A stretch of 64,000 nt of DNA. Source: an uncultured Bacteroidales bacterium (GTDB lineage: Bacteria > Bacteroidota > Bacteroidia > Bacteroidales > UBA932). The translations under genes and the position numbers were made by a program. The stretch covers positions 1 through 64,000 of the forward strand of contig ONII01000010.1 in NCBI GenBank assembly GCA_900317845.1, given 5' to 3'. The stretch's first letter is position 1, and each line of letters begins with the position of its first letter. The notes below the pieces were generated by a model. That model had not been told where the DNA came from and searched no databases. It was given only the letters and a program-made list of their open reading frames with translations. Of the stretch, positions 22,726 to 30,520 are shown in pieces.

Positions 22726-24596
22726 AGTGTCAAAAAGTCCACAAATGCATCTGTATCCAGATTGTAGCCCCGCGGGCCCCGCAGAATGTTCCCATCCCCG
22801 TCCAGGAGGAAGTAGTTGGGCTGGGAGTTTACGCCAAAGCGCTCCAGCACCAGGTGGGAGTTTACGCGGCCCACATCCTTGAGCACCTTGCCTTTGTCGG
22901 TGGTAATCCACTCGCTCTCCGGCAGTTTGGTTTTATCGTCCACGTATAAGGATACAATCACATAGTCCTGTTGCAGTTTTTGCAGTACGCGAGGGTCGCT
23001 CCACACGCGGGCTTCCATTTCCCGGCAGTTCACGCAGCCGTGGCCGGAGATGTCTACAAACACCTTTTTCCCCTGCTCCTTGGCCACGGCAAGGCCGTCT
23101 TCCAGCTTGCTGTAGCCCGTGAGGCCGTGCGGAAGGGAGACCTCCGAGCCGGGAAGATTCTTCGCTTCGCTCAGAATGACAGGGCTGGCGGGCGAGGATC
23201 CCAGCACAAAATCCTGCGTCTCCAGGGGCGGCAAGTAGCCGCTGAGGGCCTTCAAGGGCGCGCCCCACATGCCCGGCAGGAGGTACAGCACAAAGGCGAA
23301 ATCGGCAATGACCAGGGCCAGCCGGCCCACGCCGATGTATTCCAGCGGGCTGTCGTGCTTGAAGCGGATTTTGCCCAGCAGGTACAGGCCCAGGAGCGCA
23401 AAGCACACAATCCAGATGGCCAGGTATACCTCCCGGTCCAGCAGGTGCCAGTGGTAGGTTTGGTCCGCCGTGCTCAGGAATTTAAGGCCCAGGGCCACCT
23501 CAACAAAGCCCAGCACCACTTTGACGCTGTTGAGCCAGCCGCCGCTCTTGGGAAGCTTTTTGAGGACCGACGGGAAGAAGGCCAGGAGGGCAAACGGCAG
23601 GGAAAAGGCAATGCTGAAGGCCAGCATGGTGACCATCGGGGTCCAGAATTCCCCCTGGGTGCTCTTGATAAGGACCGTACCCACAATGGGACCGGTGCAG
23701 CTGAAGCTCACCAGCACCAGCGTCAGCGCCAGGAAAAACACGCCCAGCAGGCCTCCTTTGTCACTCTTGGCATCTGCCTGGGTGGTCCAGCTGGACGGTA
23801 AGGTAATCTCAAACGCACCAAAGAACGACGCCGCAAACAGCATGAAAATCACAAAGAACAGGATGTTGGGGAGCCAGTGCGTACTGAGCCAGTTAAAGAT
23901 ATCGGCCGTCACCGTTTCACCGCCCAGAAGCCACGTAAGGCCAATGATCAGGCAAATGGGAACGGTATAGAGCAGGACGATGAAAACGCCGTACATGAGG
24001 GCTTTGAAGCGTCCGCCTTTCTCCTGCTTGATGAAGAAGGACACCGTCATGGGTACCATGGGGAACACGCACGGGGTCAGGAGCATGAGGAAGCCCCACA
24101 GGATGGCCTCCAGGATAAGGCTCCACAGATTGCCGGTCGGGGCCGGCAATGACGCACCGGCGCCACCGTCATGCCCGGCCTGACCGGGCATCTCCACCGG
24201 CACAGAGAAACTGTACTCCTCCGGCATTTGGCAATAATCCCCGCTACAAGCACTCCACACCACGTTTCCTTCCACTTTGAGCTTACCGGAACCGCTAAGC
24301 TGCAGCTCCTGCCGGAGCACATAGGTTCCCGTCACTACCTCCGCCCCTTTGTACTCCGAGGGGGTATATTCCTCCACCGGCTTCCCGTCCGGGGAAACAC
24401 GGTCCGTAGCGGTAACCTCCAGCTCCGTCCCCACATGAGGGTCGCTCATGGGGTGCACGTAATAGTCTTTTCCAATCTGTCCCGTTACCACCAGCTGGTA
24501 ACGGTCTCCTTCCGTATGATGGACGGCAGCCTTCCATACCACGCTGGGATTCAGCTGCAGAAGGAGCGCAACAAGGGCCGAAAATAATAGTGACAT
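22722..24596 (-). CDS. dsbD: Thiol:disulfide interchange protein DsbD
   Basis: 624 residues with all three DsbD parts: N-terminal periplasmic domain (about 18-130, WSACSGDYCQMPEEY), eight-helix transmembrane domain (about 165-450, with LLTPCVFPMVPMTV and SCTGPIVGTVL cysteines) and a C-terminal thioredoxin domain with active site Cys521-Val-Asn-Cys524. It moves electrons from cytoplasmic thioredoxin to periplasmic partners. Two repeat sequences lie in frame in linkers: a REP pair at residues ~135-157 (GQAGHDGGAGASLPAPTGN) and a PVILSEAKNLPG stretch at ~472-482. First gene of the six-gene operon, with its own promoter. Confidence 0.95.
   Translation of the reverse strand: MSLLFSALVALLLQLNPSVVWKAAVHHTEGDRYQLVVTGQIGKDYYVHPMSDPHVGTELEVTATDRVSPDGKPVEEYTPSEYKGAEVVTGTYVLRQELQLSGSGKLKVEGNVVWSACSGDYCQMPEEYSFSVPVEMPGQAGHDGGAGASLPAPTGNLWSLILEAILWGFLMLLTPCVFPMVPMTVSFFIKQEKGGRFKALMYGVFIVLLYTVPICLIIGLTWLLGGETVTADIFNWLSTHWLPNILFFVIFMLFAASFFGAFEITLPSSWTTQADAKSDKGGLLGVFFLALTLVLVSFSCTGPIVGTVLIKSTQGEFWTPMVTMLAFSIAFSLPFALLAFFPSVLKKLPKSGGWLNSVKVVLGFVEVALGLKFLSTADQTYHWHLLDREVYLAIWIVCFALLGLYLLGKIRFKHDSPLEYIGVGRLALVIADFAFVLYLLPGMWGAPLKALSGYLPPLETQDFVLGSSPASPVILSEAKNLPGSEVSLPHGLTGYSKLEDGLAVAKEQGKKVFVDISGHGCVNCREMEARVWSDPRVLQKLQQDYVIVSLYVDDKTKLPESEWITTDKGKVLKDVGRVNSHLVLERFGVNSQPNYFLLDGDGNILRGPRGYNLDTDAFVDFLTL
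23155..23182. repeat. Intragenic GTCATTCTGAGCGAAGCGAAGAATCT repeat in dsbD
   Basis: On the minus strand this well-known dispersed repeat reads as PVILSEAKNL in the DsbD frame, in the linker between the last TM helix and the thioredoxin domain. Confidence 0.75.
24128..24192. repeat. Intragenic REP pair in dsbD
   Basis: GATTGCCGGTCGG/CCGGCAATGAC facing GTCATGCCCGGCC/TGACCGGGCATC. It lies in the linker between the DsbD periplasmic and membrane domains, and the frame stays open. Confidence 0.7.
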
Positions 24597-24615
24597 ACTC
24601 TACTAATTTAACCCT

Positions 24616-24647
24616 GCAAGTTACTACAAATCCGGATTTTTTACAAA
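24616..24647 (-). promoter_or_regulatory. Promoter of the dsbD operon
   Basis: -33 TTTG (24644-24647), 20 bases, -7 TAACTTGC (24616-24623), about 19 bases before the ATG. The -33 element overlaps the last codons of the DMT transporter gene. Confidence 0.65.
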
Positions 24648-25549
24648 TCCTGCTGCCTTACCGGGTCACGCTGTGTAAAGTAGATGCCCACCATGGCTAT
24701 ACCCAGCCCTACCCACTGCAAGCCCGTAGCGGTCTCCTCCCCCACCAGGAAGGCCAGAACGGCGGTAACCAGCGGCACAATAGCCAGGAAAACGCTGGTT
24801 TTGGCCACCCCCAGCACCTTGATGGCATAGGCCCAGGAGGTAAAGGCCGTGGCGGAGCAAAACAGCGCCAGGGACAGCGTGGGATACAGGACCTCCCAGC
24901 TCAGGTACACGCCGGCGTCAAAGTTCCGGATGCCCTTGGTAAAGAGCAGCGGGGCAAAATACACCGCCCCCAGCAGGAACTGGTACATCACAATGACAGA
25001 GGGGGCATAATGGGCCGACAAGGACTTGGTGAAGCCTATCTGGCTCACCTCCGCCACCACAGCGATAAACAGGATGCCCACCCCCACCCAAAACAGGGGG
25101 CCGGTTTGCGAGCGGGTGAACGACACCAGCCACAGGCCCGCCAGGGTAACGAAAACGCCCACAATATTGAGCGGACCAAACTTTTCCTTGAAAACCACCA
25201 TGCCCGACACCATGGCCAGAATGGGGTTGGTGGCCACCACCAGCGAGGTAATGGTGGGAGACTGGGTGAATTCCAGGCCGTAGGTCTCCGCCACAAAGTA
25301 AATAAAGGGCATGCACAGGGCCAGGAACACGAACTTGAACAGGTCCCGGCGGCTTTGGATGCGCATGGGAACGCCTGTTACTTTGTTCAGTATCCACAGC
25401 AGCACCCCGGCCAGGAAGGTCCTTACCGGGACAAAGAATTCTACGGGGATATCCAGCGCCAGCAAACGGTCGGCCCAGATGTAGGACATGGCCCACAAGC
25501 CCACCGTGAGCATGGCGGCCGCATACGCACGAATCGGGAAGTTTCCCAT
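24641..25549 (-). CDS. DMT-superfamily (EamA) transporter
   Basis: 302 residues with ten hydrophobic segments in two EamA repeats (about 8-140 and 150-290; e.g. PTITSLVVATNPILAMVSGMVVFKEKFGPLNIVGV and KTSVFLAIVPLVTAVLAFLVGEE). Members export amino acids, nucleosides or other small metabolites across the inner membrane; the substrate cannot be read from sequence. It follows the nitroreductase gene by 15 bases in the same transcript. Confidence 0.88.
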   Translation of the reverse strand: MGNFPIRAYAAAMLTVGLWAMSYIWADRLLALDIPVEFFVPVRTFLAGVLLWILNKVTGVPMRIQSRRDLFKFVFLALCMPFIYFVAETYGLEFTQSPTITSLVVATNPILAMVSGMVVFKEKFGPLNIVGVFVTLAGLWLVSFTRSQTGPLFWVGVGILFIAVVAEVSQIGFTKSLSAHYAPSVIVMYQFLLGAVYFAPLLFTKGIRNFDAGVYLSWEVLYPTLSLALFCSATAFTSWAYAIKVLGVAKTSVFLAIVPLVTAVLAFLVGEETATGLQWVGLGIAMVGIYFTQRDPVRQQDL

Positions 25550-25564
25550 AGTTCTTGTTACGCG

Positions 25565-26164
25565 TTAAATCTCTGAGGCGAAGGCCTCCATCTCCTGGCG
25601 TTTGTCGTGATTGGCACTGGTTTCTGTGTCGGCATAGCCCACCGGGAACAGGCAAACTACCTCATAACCTTCCGTTTGCGGGAAATCCGCCTTGATTTTG
25701 GCAGGGTCGAAGGAGCCCACCCACACATTGCCCAGGCCCAGGGCACTGGCTTCCAGCATAACATGCGTGCCCACGATGGCGGCGTCTATTTCCGCTCCGT
25801 TTTTGCCGTCGTACTTGCGTACCCAGGCGGCCTCCGGCTTGGCACCCACCATGAACACCACCGGGGCGCCATAGGTGTAGTCCGTGGCCCCTTTCAGCTT
25901 TTCCAGGGCCTCCGGGCTTTTGACCACCCACACGTGCACCGGCTGCTTGTTGGCGGCCGTAGGAGCCAGGCGCGCCGCTTCCAGGATGTGACTGATTTGC
26001 TGCTCTGTCAGGGGCGTGTCCTTGAATTTCCGGCAGGAATACCGTTCCTTGGCCAGGGCCTGGAACATGCTCTCTTTGGACGACAAACGCTCCGGCAGGT
26101 CCGAGAATGCGGCCCGCTTGTGGATGTTGGAAATATCGGAAAGTTTTTTCCAGAACTTACTCAT
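25565..26164 (-). CDS. Nitroreductase-family FMN oxidoreductase
   Basis: 199 residues from MSKFWKKLSD at 26164 (an ATG 10 codons upstream lies close to the -7 box). Motifs: RYSCRKFKDTPL at the FMN phosphate site, LEAARLAPTAANKQPVHVWVV, and the C-terminal GLGNVWVGSFDPAKIK...PVGYADT. These dimeric FMN proteins reduce nitroaromatics, quinones or flavins with NAD(P)H in the cytoplasm. First gene of a bicistron with the DMT transporter. Confidence 0.9.
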   Translation of the reverse strand: MSKFWKKLSDISNIHKRAAFSDLPERLSSKESMFQALAKERYSCRKFKDTPLTEQQISHILEAARLAPTAANKQPVHVWVVKSPEALEKLKGATDYTYGAPVVFMVGAKPEAAWVRKYDGKNGAEIDAAIVGTHVMLEASALGLGNVWVGSFDPAKIKADFPQTEGYEVVCLFPVGYADTETSANHDKRQEMEAFASEI

Positions 26165-26190
26165 GGTTTTCAGTATTAGTGTTTTATGCT

Positions 26191-26222
26191 GCAAGATACA
26201 ATTTTTCCCTTAAAACTGCAAA
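26191..26222 (-). promoter_or_regulatory. Promoter of the nitroreductase gene
   Basis: -33 TTTG (26219-26222), 20-base spacer, -7 TATCTTGC (26191-26198). Like the dsbD promoter it ends in TTGC rather than TTTG. Confidence 0.65.
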
Positions 26223-26226
26223 TCCG

Positions 26227-27687
26227 CTAGTCGTGCGGGACAAACGTCACGTCCAGGTCCCGGCACACGTACTGGGCGGTAAGACGGGCACTCTGGGCCG
26301 ACGGCGGCAGCCCGCCGGAGTACGCCGTGCGCTGGCCCGTGAAATACAGGCCCCGCTCATAACGGTACGGCGCACGATAGAGCGGCTGGAAAGGCGGCCA
26401 ATCGCTCATGTAGCTACCCTCAAACGTGCCGCAGTAGCGTTCATACGTGAGCGGGGTGGCAACATCGGTAACATCGGCCTGCTCCGCAATGACGGGAATG
26501 ACCCGGCCAATCGCTTTCAGGAAAGCGGCCATCACTTCCTGTTTTTTGGCCACATAAGTGCCCTCTTCCTTGGCAGCCTTCCACCAGGGGTAGGTGCGGC
26601 CGTGCAAGAGGCAGGTAATCACGCTGCAACCTTCCGGTGCATAGCCTTTTACATCGGCATAATTATTTACGACGATGGTCTTGTACGTGCGGCCGGCGGC
26701 CTGCAGCGGCTCCGGCAGCACAATTTGCATGGAGCGGGGCCAGGCGCGTAAATCGGCCTTGACTCCTACGCCCAGGAACATGCACTGGGTGGTACGAAGG
26801 CCGCTACGCATTTTCTGCGCCCAGCTGTCCCGTATGGGCGTTTTGAAGAGCTTGTCAATGGCCGACCGCGCGTCCATGGAGATAACAACGGCATCGGCCT
26901 GCAGGAGTTCCTCCCCTACCCGGACGCTCCAAGCCGAATCTGTGCGGAGCACCTCCTGCACCTGCGTCCTGTAGCGGATTTCACCCCCCAGCCCCTCAAA
27001 GTGGGCCGCCATGTTGCGGGCCATTTGCAGCGAACCACCTTTGGGATAGCCGCTGTCACCCATGGTAAAGGTGCTCAGCGTATAGATAAGGGAAAGCGCA
27101 TTGATGGAAGGCTCCACCACGGCCCCCAGCAGGGCCCGGATGCGGGGATTCTTAAAACGCTTGGCGTAGAAGCGGGCGCTTTGCATCACCAAAAAAGGCG
27201 TAATCAGGGCGGCTCCGCCCATTTTCACATATTCCCAGAGGGACGATGAACGCGGATATTTGCTTTTTACGCCCTTGATGTCTTTGATGGGCTGATGGAA
27301 GCCGTCGAAGCACTTCAAGTGGAGTTTCAGGATGGCCAGGGCCAGGCGGTCCCGCCAGCCGGTGAGTTCCAGCCCGTGCAGGTCCCGGTAGAGCGGCATC
27401 TGGCCTTTTTCGTCTACCAGGGTATAGATGGGGTCCTTGAAATAGACCGGATTGTTCTCCTGCAGGGCGCCTGTCTCTACCCATATATCGTGCAGCGGAA
27501 TTTCCTTTTTGGCGCCAATCAGCCAGTGGATGCCCCCTTCAAAATTGTATCCTTTGCGTTTCCAGCTGGTAGATACGCCGCCAGGAGCTGCGGCCTGCTC
27601 CAGAATCAGGGTTTGGATCCCGGAACGCTGCAGATAATTGGCACAAGCCAGGCCGGAAATGCCGGCTCCAATCACAATTGCCTTCAT
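26227..27687 (-). CDS. CrtI/retinol-saturase-like FAD oxidoreductase
   Basis: 486 residues. N-terminal Rossmann FAD site GAGISGLACANYL (about 7-19) and LEQAAAPGGVSTSW, then GYNFEGGIHWLIG typical of phytoene-desaturase/CrtISO-type enzymes, and a C-terminal FAD contact (GLYFTGQRTAYSGGLPPSAQSARL). Family members desaturate, saturate or isomerise polyene lipids. No other carotenoid gene is in the window, so the substrate stays open. Promoter -7 TAACTTTG at 27705, back to back with the tRNA promoter. Confidence 0.85.
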   Translation of the reverse strand: MKAIVIGAGISGLACANYLQRSGIQTLILEQAAAPGGVSTSWKRKGYNFEGGIHWLIGAKKEIPLHDIWVETGALQENNPVYFKDPIYTLVDEKGQMPLYRDLHGLELTGWRDRLALAILKLHLKCFDGFHQPIKDIKGVKSKYPRSSSLWEYVKMGGAALITPFLVMQSARFYAKRFKNPRIRALLGAVVEPSINALSLIYTLSTFTMGDSGYPKGGSLQMARNMAAHFEGLGGEIRYRTQVQEVLRTDSAWSVRVGEELLQADAVVISMDARSAIDKLFKTPIRDSWAQKMRSGLRTTQCMFLGVGVKADLRAWPRSMQIVLPEPLQAAGRTYKTIVVNNYADVKGYAPEGCSVITCLLHGRTYPWWKAAKEEGTYVAKKQEVMAAFLKAIGRVIPVIAEQADVTDVATPLTYERYCGTFEGSYMSDWPPFQPLYRAPYRYERGLYFTGQRTAYSGGLPPSAQSARLTAQYVCRDLDVTFVPHD

Positions 27688-27704
27688 AGTCCTAAATAAG
27701 ACTA

Positions 27705-27712
27705 CAAAGTTA
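27705..27712 (-). promoter_or_regulatory. -7 element of the CrtI-like gene
   Basis: TAACTTTG on the minus strand, 17 bases before the ATG at 27687; no clear -33 element. Confidence 0.5.
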
Positions 27713-27719
27713 CTGCTTT

Positions 27720-27751
27720 TTTGCCTATTTCATGAAAGTTTATTACCTTTG
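27720..27751 (+). promoter_or_regulatory. Promoter of tRNA-Ile2
   Basis: -33 TTTG (27720-27723), 20-base spacer, -7 TACCTTTG (27744-27751), 20 bases before the tRNA 5' end. Confidence 0.75.
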
Positions 27752-27771
27752 TGGTCCTGATTTTATCAGAA

Positions 27772-27844
<73 letters not shown>

Positions 27845-27850
27845 CAAAAA

Positions 27851-27874
27851 GCCGGGAGAGTTCCCGGCTTTTTT
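27851..27874 (+). terminator. Bidirectional terminator after tRNA-Ile2
   Basis: GCCGGGA/TCCCGGC stem followed by TTTTTTGCTTTTTTT on the plus strand and by TTTTTG on the minus strand, where it serves the convergent AraC-type gene. Confidence 0.85.
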
Positions 27875-27881
27875 GCTTTTT

Positions 27882-28253
27882 TTATTTTTTCAGAATAGAG
27901 TCCTTAAAGTCCGAAGGGGAAAGCCCGAAACGCTGTTTAAACTGAATACGGAGATTGGGCATGGACAGACCCACGGCCTGCGCGACAGCGGAAATGGGCA
28001 GTTTCGGATTATCCTTCATCAGGCGTTCTGCCTCATGCAGACGCATGCTGTTGACATATTGAGGAAAGGACTGACCGTACGCATACTTGGAAAGAATGGC
28101 ATTCAAATGCTGCCTCCGCAGCCCGAAGCGCTGCAGAATATCCTGACGCTGTAAAGAAGGATTGGCATAAAGCTTTTCCTTACGGACAGCCGAATCAATT
28201 TGGCGGAACCACTCGTGATCCGACACTTTTATCTTTCTTTGTTCGTTTTGCAT
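27882..28253 (-). CDS. Stand-alone AraC-type DNA-binding protein
   Basis: 123 residues from MQNEQRKIKV at 28253; the longer frame crosses the -7 box. It consists only of a C-terminal AraC-like region: linker WFRQIDSAVRKEKLYANPSLQRQDILQRF, then two HTH motifs, the second LPISAVAQAVGLSMPNLRIQFKQRFGLSP. It is plainly paralogous to the last ~105 residues of the membrane regulator encoded next upstream, so it looks like a soluble copy of that protein's DNA-binding end. A -7 box ending 4 bases before the ATG implies a leaderless transcript. Confidence 0.8.
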   Translation of the reverse strand: MQNEQRKIKVSDHEWFRQIDSAVRKEKLYANPSLQRQDILQRFGLRRQHLNAILSKYAYGQSFPQYVNSMRLHEAERLMKDNPKLPISAVAQAVGLSMPNLRIQFKQRFGLSPSDFKDSILKK

Positions 28254-28257
28254 AACA

Positions 28258-28265
28258 CAAAGATA
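28258..28265 (-). promoter_or_regulatory. -7 element giving a leaderless AraC-type transcript
   Basis: TATCTTTG on the minus strand with only 4 bases to the ATG at 28253. The palindrome at 28306-28324 lies about 45 bases upstream. Confidence 0.6.
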
Positions 28266-28305
28266 AAACACTGCATCCCAATTTCACGACATTCTATGGC
28301 ACATC

Positions 28306-28324
28306 TTTGGTCCAACGGACCAAA
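28306..28324. promoter_or_regulatory. Palindrome TTTGGTCC-AAC-GGACCAAA between the two AraC genes
   Basis: Perfect 8-bp half-sites with a 3-base centre, 12 bases after the stop of the membrane regulator and about 50 bases before the small regulator. A TTTGGTCC half, with GGAC on its other side, recurs at 30103-30118 upstream of the membrane regulator. It is a candidate site for one or both of these regulators. Confidence 0.5.
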
Positions 28325-28336
28325 AATATGGCAAAA

Positions 28337-30043
28337 TCACAGGTTTTCCCTGTATTCCTGCGGACTCATACCATATCGCTGTTTGAACTGCAGACGAAAG
28401 TTGGCCGGCGTAAAGCCGATGGATTCGGCAATGGCAAGAAGGGTCTTTTCCGGATTCTCGCGGAGTTGATGCACCGCTTCTTCCAGGCGGAGGGTGTTGA
28501 TATAGGCCGGGAAGGAATCGCCTCCGGCATAGGCCGACAACAGTTCGTTGAGCGTTTGACGGCGGAGCGACCATCGGTCCAAAATATCCTGACGCTGCAA
28601 ATTGGCGTTGGCGTACAGGCGCTCCTCCCGGATGGCCGTGTCAATCTGGCGGAAGAGGCGTTCATCGGGCCCGTCGGACCGGGTGCTTTTTTCCGCGGGT
28701 CCCTTCTCGTTAATCAGCCGCACCAGGGCCTGGTTTTTCTGGAAGATTTGCTTCCTTTGGAGCACCAGAACAAGAATCGTGATAACCGCCGATACAAACA
28801 GGACAAGGAAGACAATCACATACACCCGCATACGGTGGGCCTGTTCTTTGGCCGCCAACACTTCCCGTTCCTTTTCCCGGTGCAGGTAAGACTCCGCATA
28901 TTCCTGCGTTTGGCTTTCCAGAAGTTGCTGATCCACTTTTTGCTGCACATCCGCATAACGGGCCATCCAGGCAAGGGCTTCTTCGAGGTGCCCCCGCGCC
29001 CGGGCCGCTTCTGAGCGGTCGTGCAGGATGAGGGTATAATTGCTATTCAAGGTGTCTGTGCCCAGTCGTTTCTCAATGGCGTCGTCAATGGCCAGCAGCT
29101 TATTCCACTCCCCCAATCGTTTCCATACCGGGGAAATCATGCGCCGACCGCCATAGCTGCGGCTGTAGGCATACGTTTCAAAAACAGACAATTCCCTTTT
29201 TGCTTCCGGCAGATTGCCCATGTAGGCATACGCAAGAGACTGGAAGCCATGTGCCTGGCAGCGGTAATAATCACACCAGCGCGTCCGGTCTTCCGCAATG
29301 GGAGGCAGCCGATAGCTATCCTCCGCAAAAAGCCGGGCATGCGCCTGATAATAATCCAGCTTGTCGATAATCTCCTGCGAGAGCGGAATCACCTCCTGGT
29401 GCCGGTTCAACTCGGTGAGCATATTGATTTTCCGTTTGGCGCAAACCACCCAGGCATCCAGCCGGTCCACGCTGGGCTCTCCCTTGGACAAGGCCTCCAG
29501 CACGGCATCGAGCTTCTGCATGCCGGCCTCATTCTGGCCCAGGAACACCAGCACCATCCCCATCTCCGCCTCCGTTCGCAAGGCATCGGTCTCAAATCCC
29601 ATTGCGCGGTTGAGCTCGATGGATTCAACGATGTATTTGGTCCAGTTCTCCGTATCTCTCCGCAAGCGGTAAATATCCGTGACGATGGAAAGGACTTCCA
29701 GGCGGTGCTTGGCCGTGCGCATGTTATCGACACTGGTGGAATCTGACTGAAGCAGTTCCATGCATATCTCCAGTGCCTTGTCCCGCTGCGGATTAATTTG
29801 CGAACGTCCGTAAATGGTTGCGCGTGTCAGGTCCCGCTCATAGGCGCTTGAATTGCCAATCAGGTAGGCGGAGTCGGCAAGGACCAGCGCCCGGTCCGGG
29901 TCTGTAGAATACAAGGTGCGGGCACCCAGGATGGTATAGATGGTATCCGACGGTGCGGCCACCCGCTCCACCGGCTTAGGACTGCGCGTGCAGGCAGCAC
30001 ACAGTACTGCCAATATTACAAAAAATGCGCCCTTCTTCTTCAT
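28337..30043 (-). CDS. Membrane-anchored TPR-AraC one-component regulator
   Basis: 568 residues. Lipobox-like signal (LCAAC, Cys18), a long TPR-like helical sensor region (about 35-400), one TM (about 405-430, VYVIVFLVLFVSAVITILVLV), then a cytoplasmic AraC-type HTH (about 465-568, RQDILDRWSLRRQTLNELLSAY ... LLAIAESIGFTPANFRLQFKQRYGMSP). This architecture senses in the periplasm and binds DNA from the membrane. A 15-bp palindrome GTATCC-AAT-GGATAC lies 4 bases before the start codon (30047-30061), and a TTTGGTCC half-site is further upstream. Confidence 0.85.
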   Translation of the reverse strand: MKKKGAFFVILAVLCAACTRSPKPVERVAAPSDTIYTILGARTLYSTDPDRALVLADSAYLIGNSSAYERDLTRATIYGRSQINPQRDKALEICMELLQSDSTSVDNMRTAKHRLEVLSIVTDIYRLRRDTENWTKYIVESIELNRAMGFETDALRTEAEMGMVLVFLGQNEAGMQKLDAVLEALSKGEPSVDRLDAWVVCAKRKINMLTELNRHQEVIPLSQEIIDKLDYYQAHARLFAEDSYRLPPIAEDRTRWCDYYRCQAHGFQSLAYAYMGNLPEAKRELSVFETYAYSRSYGGRRMISPVWKRLGEWNKLLAIDDAIEKRLGTDTLNSNYTLILHDRSEAARARGHLEEALAWMARYADVQQKVDQQLLESQTQEYAESYLHREKEREVLAAKEQAHRMRVYVIVFLVLFVSAVITILVLVLQRKQIFQKNQALVRLINEKGPAEKSTRSDGPDERLFRQIDTAIREERLYANANLQRQDILDRWSLRRQTLNELLSAYAGGDSFPAYINTLRLEEAVHQLRENPEKTLLAIAESIGFTPANFRLQFKQRYGMSPQEYRENL

Positions 30044-30142
30044 AAAGTATCCAATGGATACACGAAGTTAATAAAACTTTATAAAAAGTAGGGAAGATTC
30101 CGTGGACAAATTTGGTCCATTCGCGTGTGGGTACTAAAAAAA

Positions 30143-30164
30143 GCAGCCCGCGAATGCGGACTGC
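30143..30164 (-). terminator. Terminator after rpsJ
   Basis: On the minus strand the stem GCAGTCCGC/GCGGGCTGC with ATTC loop is followed by seven T. It is 23 bases past the rpsJ stop and ends the str transcript. Confidence 0.85.
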
Positions 30165-30186
30165 TCTTGCTTGCAAGGAGTTATCC

Positions 30187-30492
30187 TCACACTTTGATTT
30201 CCACCTCAACGCCGGAAGGAAGCTCGAGCTTCATGAGGGCGTCTACGGTTTTGGCGTTGGACTCGTCGATGTCGATCAGGCGAACATAGGAGTCCAGTTC
30301 GAACTGCTCGCGGCTCTTCTTGTTCACGAAGGTGGAGCGGTTCACAGTGAAGATTTTCTTGTTGGTAGGAAGAGGAATGGGACCTACAACCTTTGCACCC
30401 GTTGCCTTCACTGTATCGACGATCTTGGCTGCGGACTTGTCCACCAGCATGTGATCGAAGGATTTCAGCTTGATTCTGATTTTCTGGCTCAT
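30187..30492 (-). CDS. rpsJ: 30S ribosomal protein S10
   Basis: 101 residues, full length: [50 protein letters not shown], and a C-terminal ...[11 protein letters not shown]. In most Bacteroidales the order continues rpsJ-rplC-rplD; here a strong terminator and an unrelated regulator gene follow, so S10 is cut off from the rest of its operon and is carried by the str transcript, 28 bases after fusA. Confidence 0.97.
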   Translation of the reverse strand: MSQKIRIKLKSFDHMLVDKSAAKIVDTVKATGAKVVGPIPLPTNKKIFTVNRSTFVNKKSREQFELDSYVRLIDIDESNAKTVDALMKLELPSGVEVEIKV

Positions 30493-30520
30493 ATTCTTTA
30501 CTTTTTATCTTTGCTAAATT

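Noticed and set aside
22726-22911. N-terminal extension of the cysteine desulfidase
   Set aside because: The extra 62 codons overlap DsbD in another frame and resemble no family member; MTDEEIIALIKQEV is the normal start and forms an ATGA junction.
20780-24596. Biosynthetic or secretion system role for the DsbD operon
   Set aside because: No cytochrome maturation, T9SS or other assembly proteins are present; uptake fits better.
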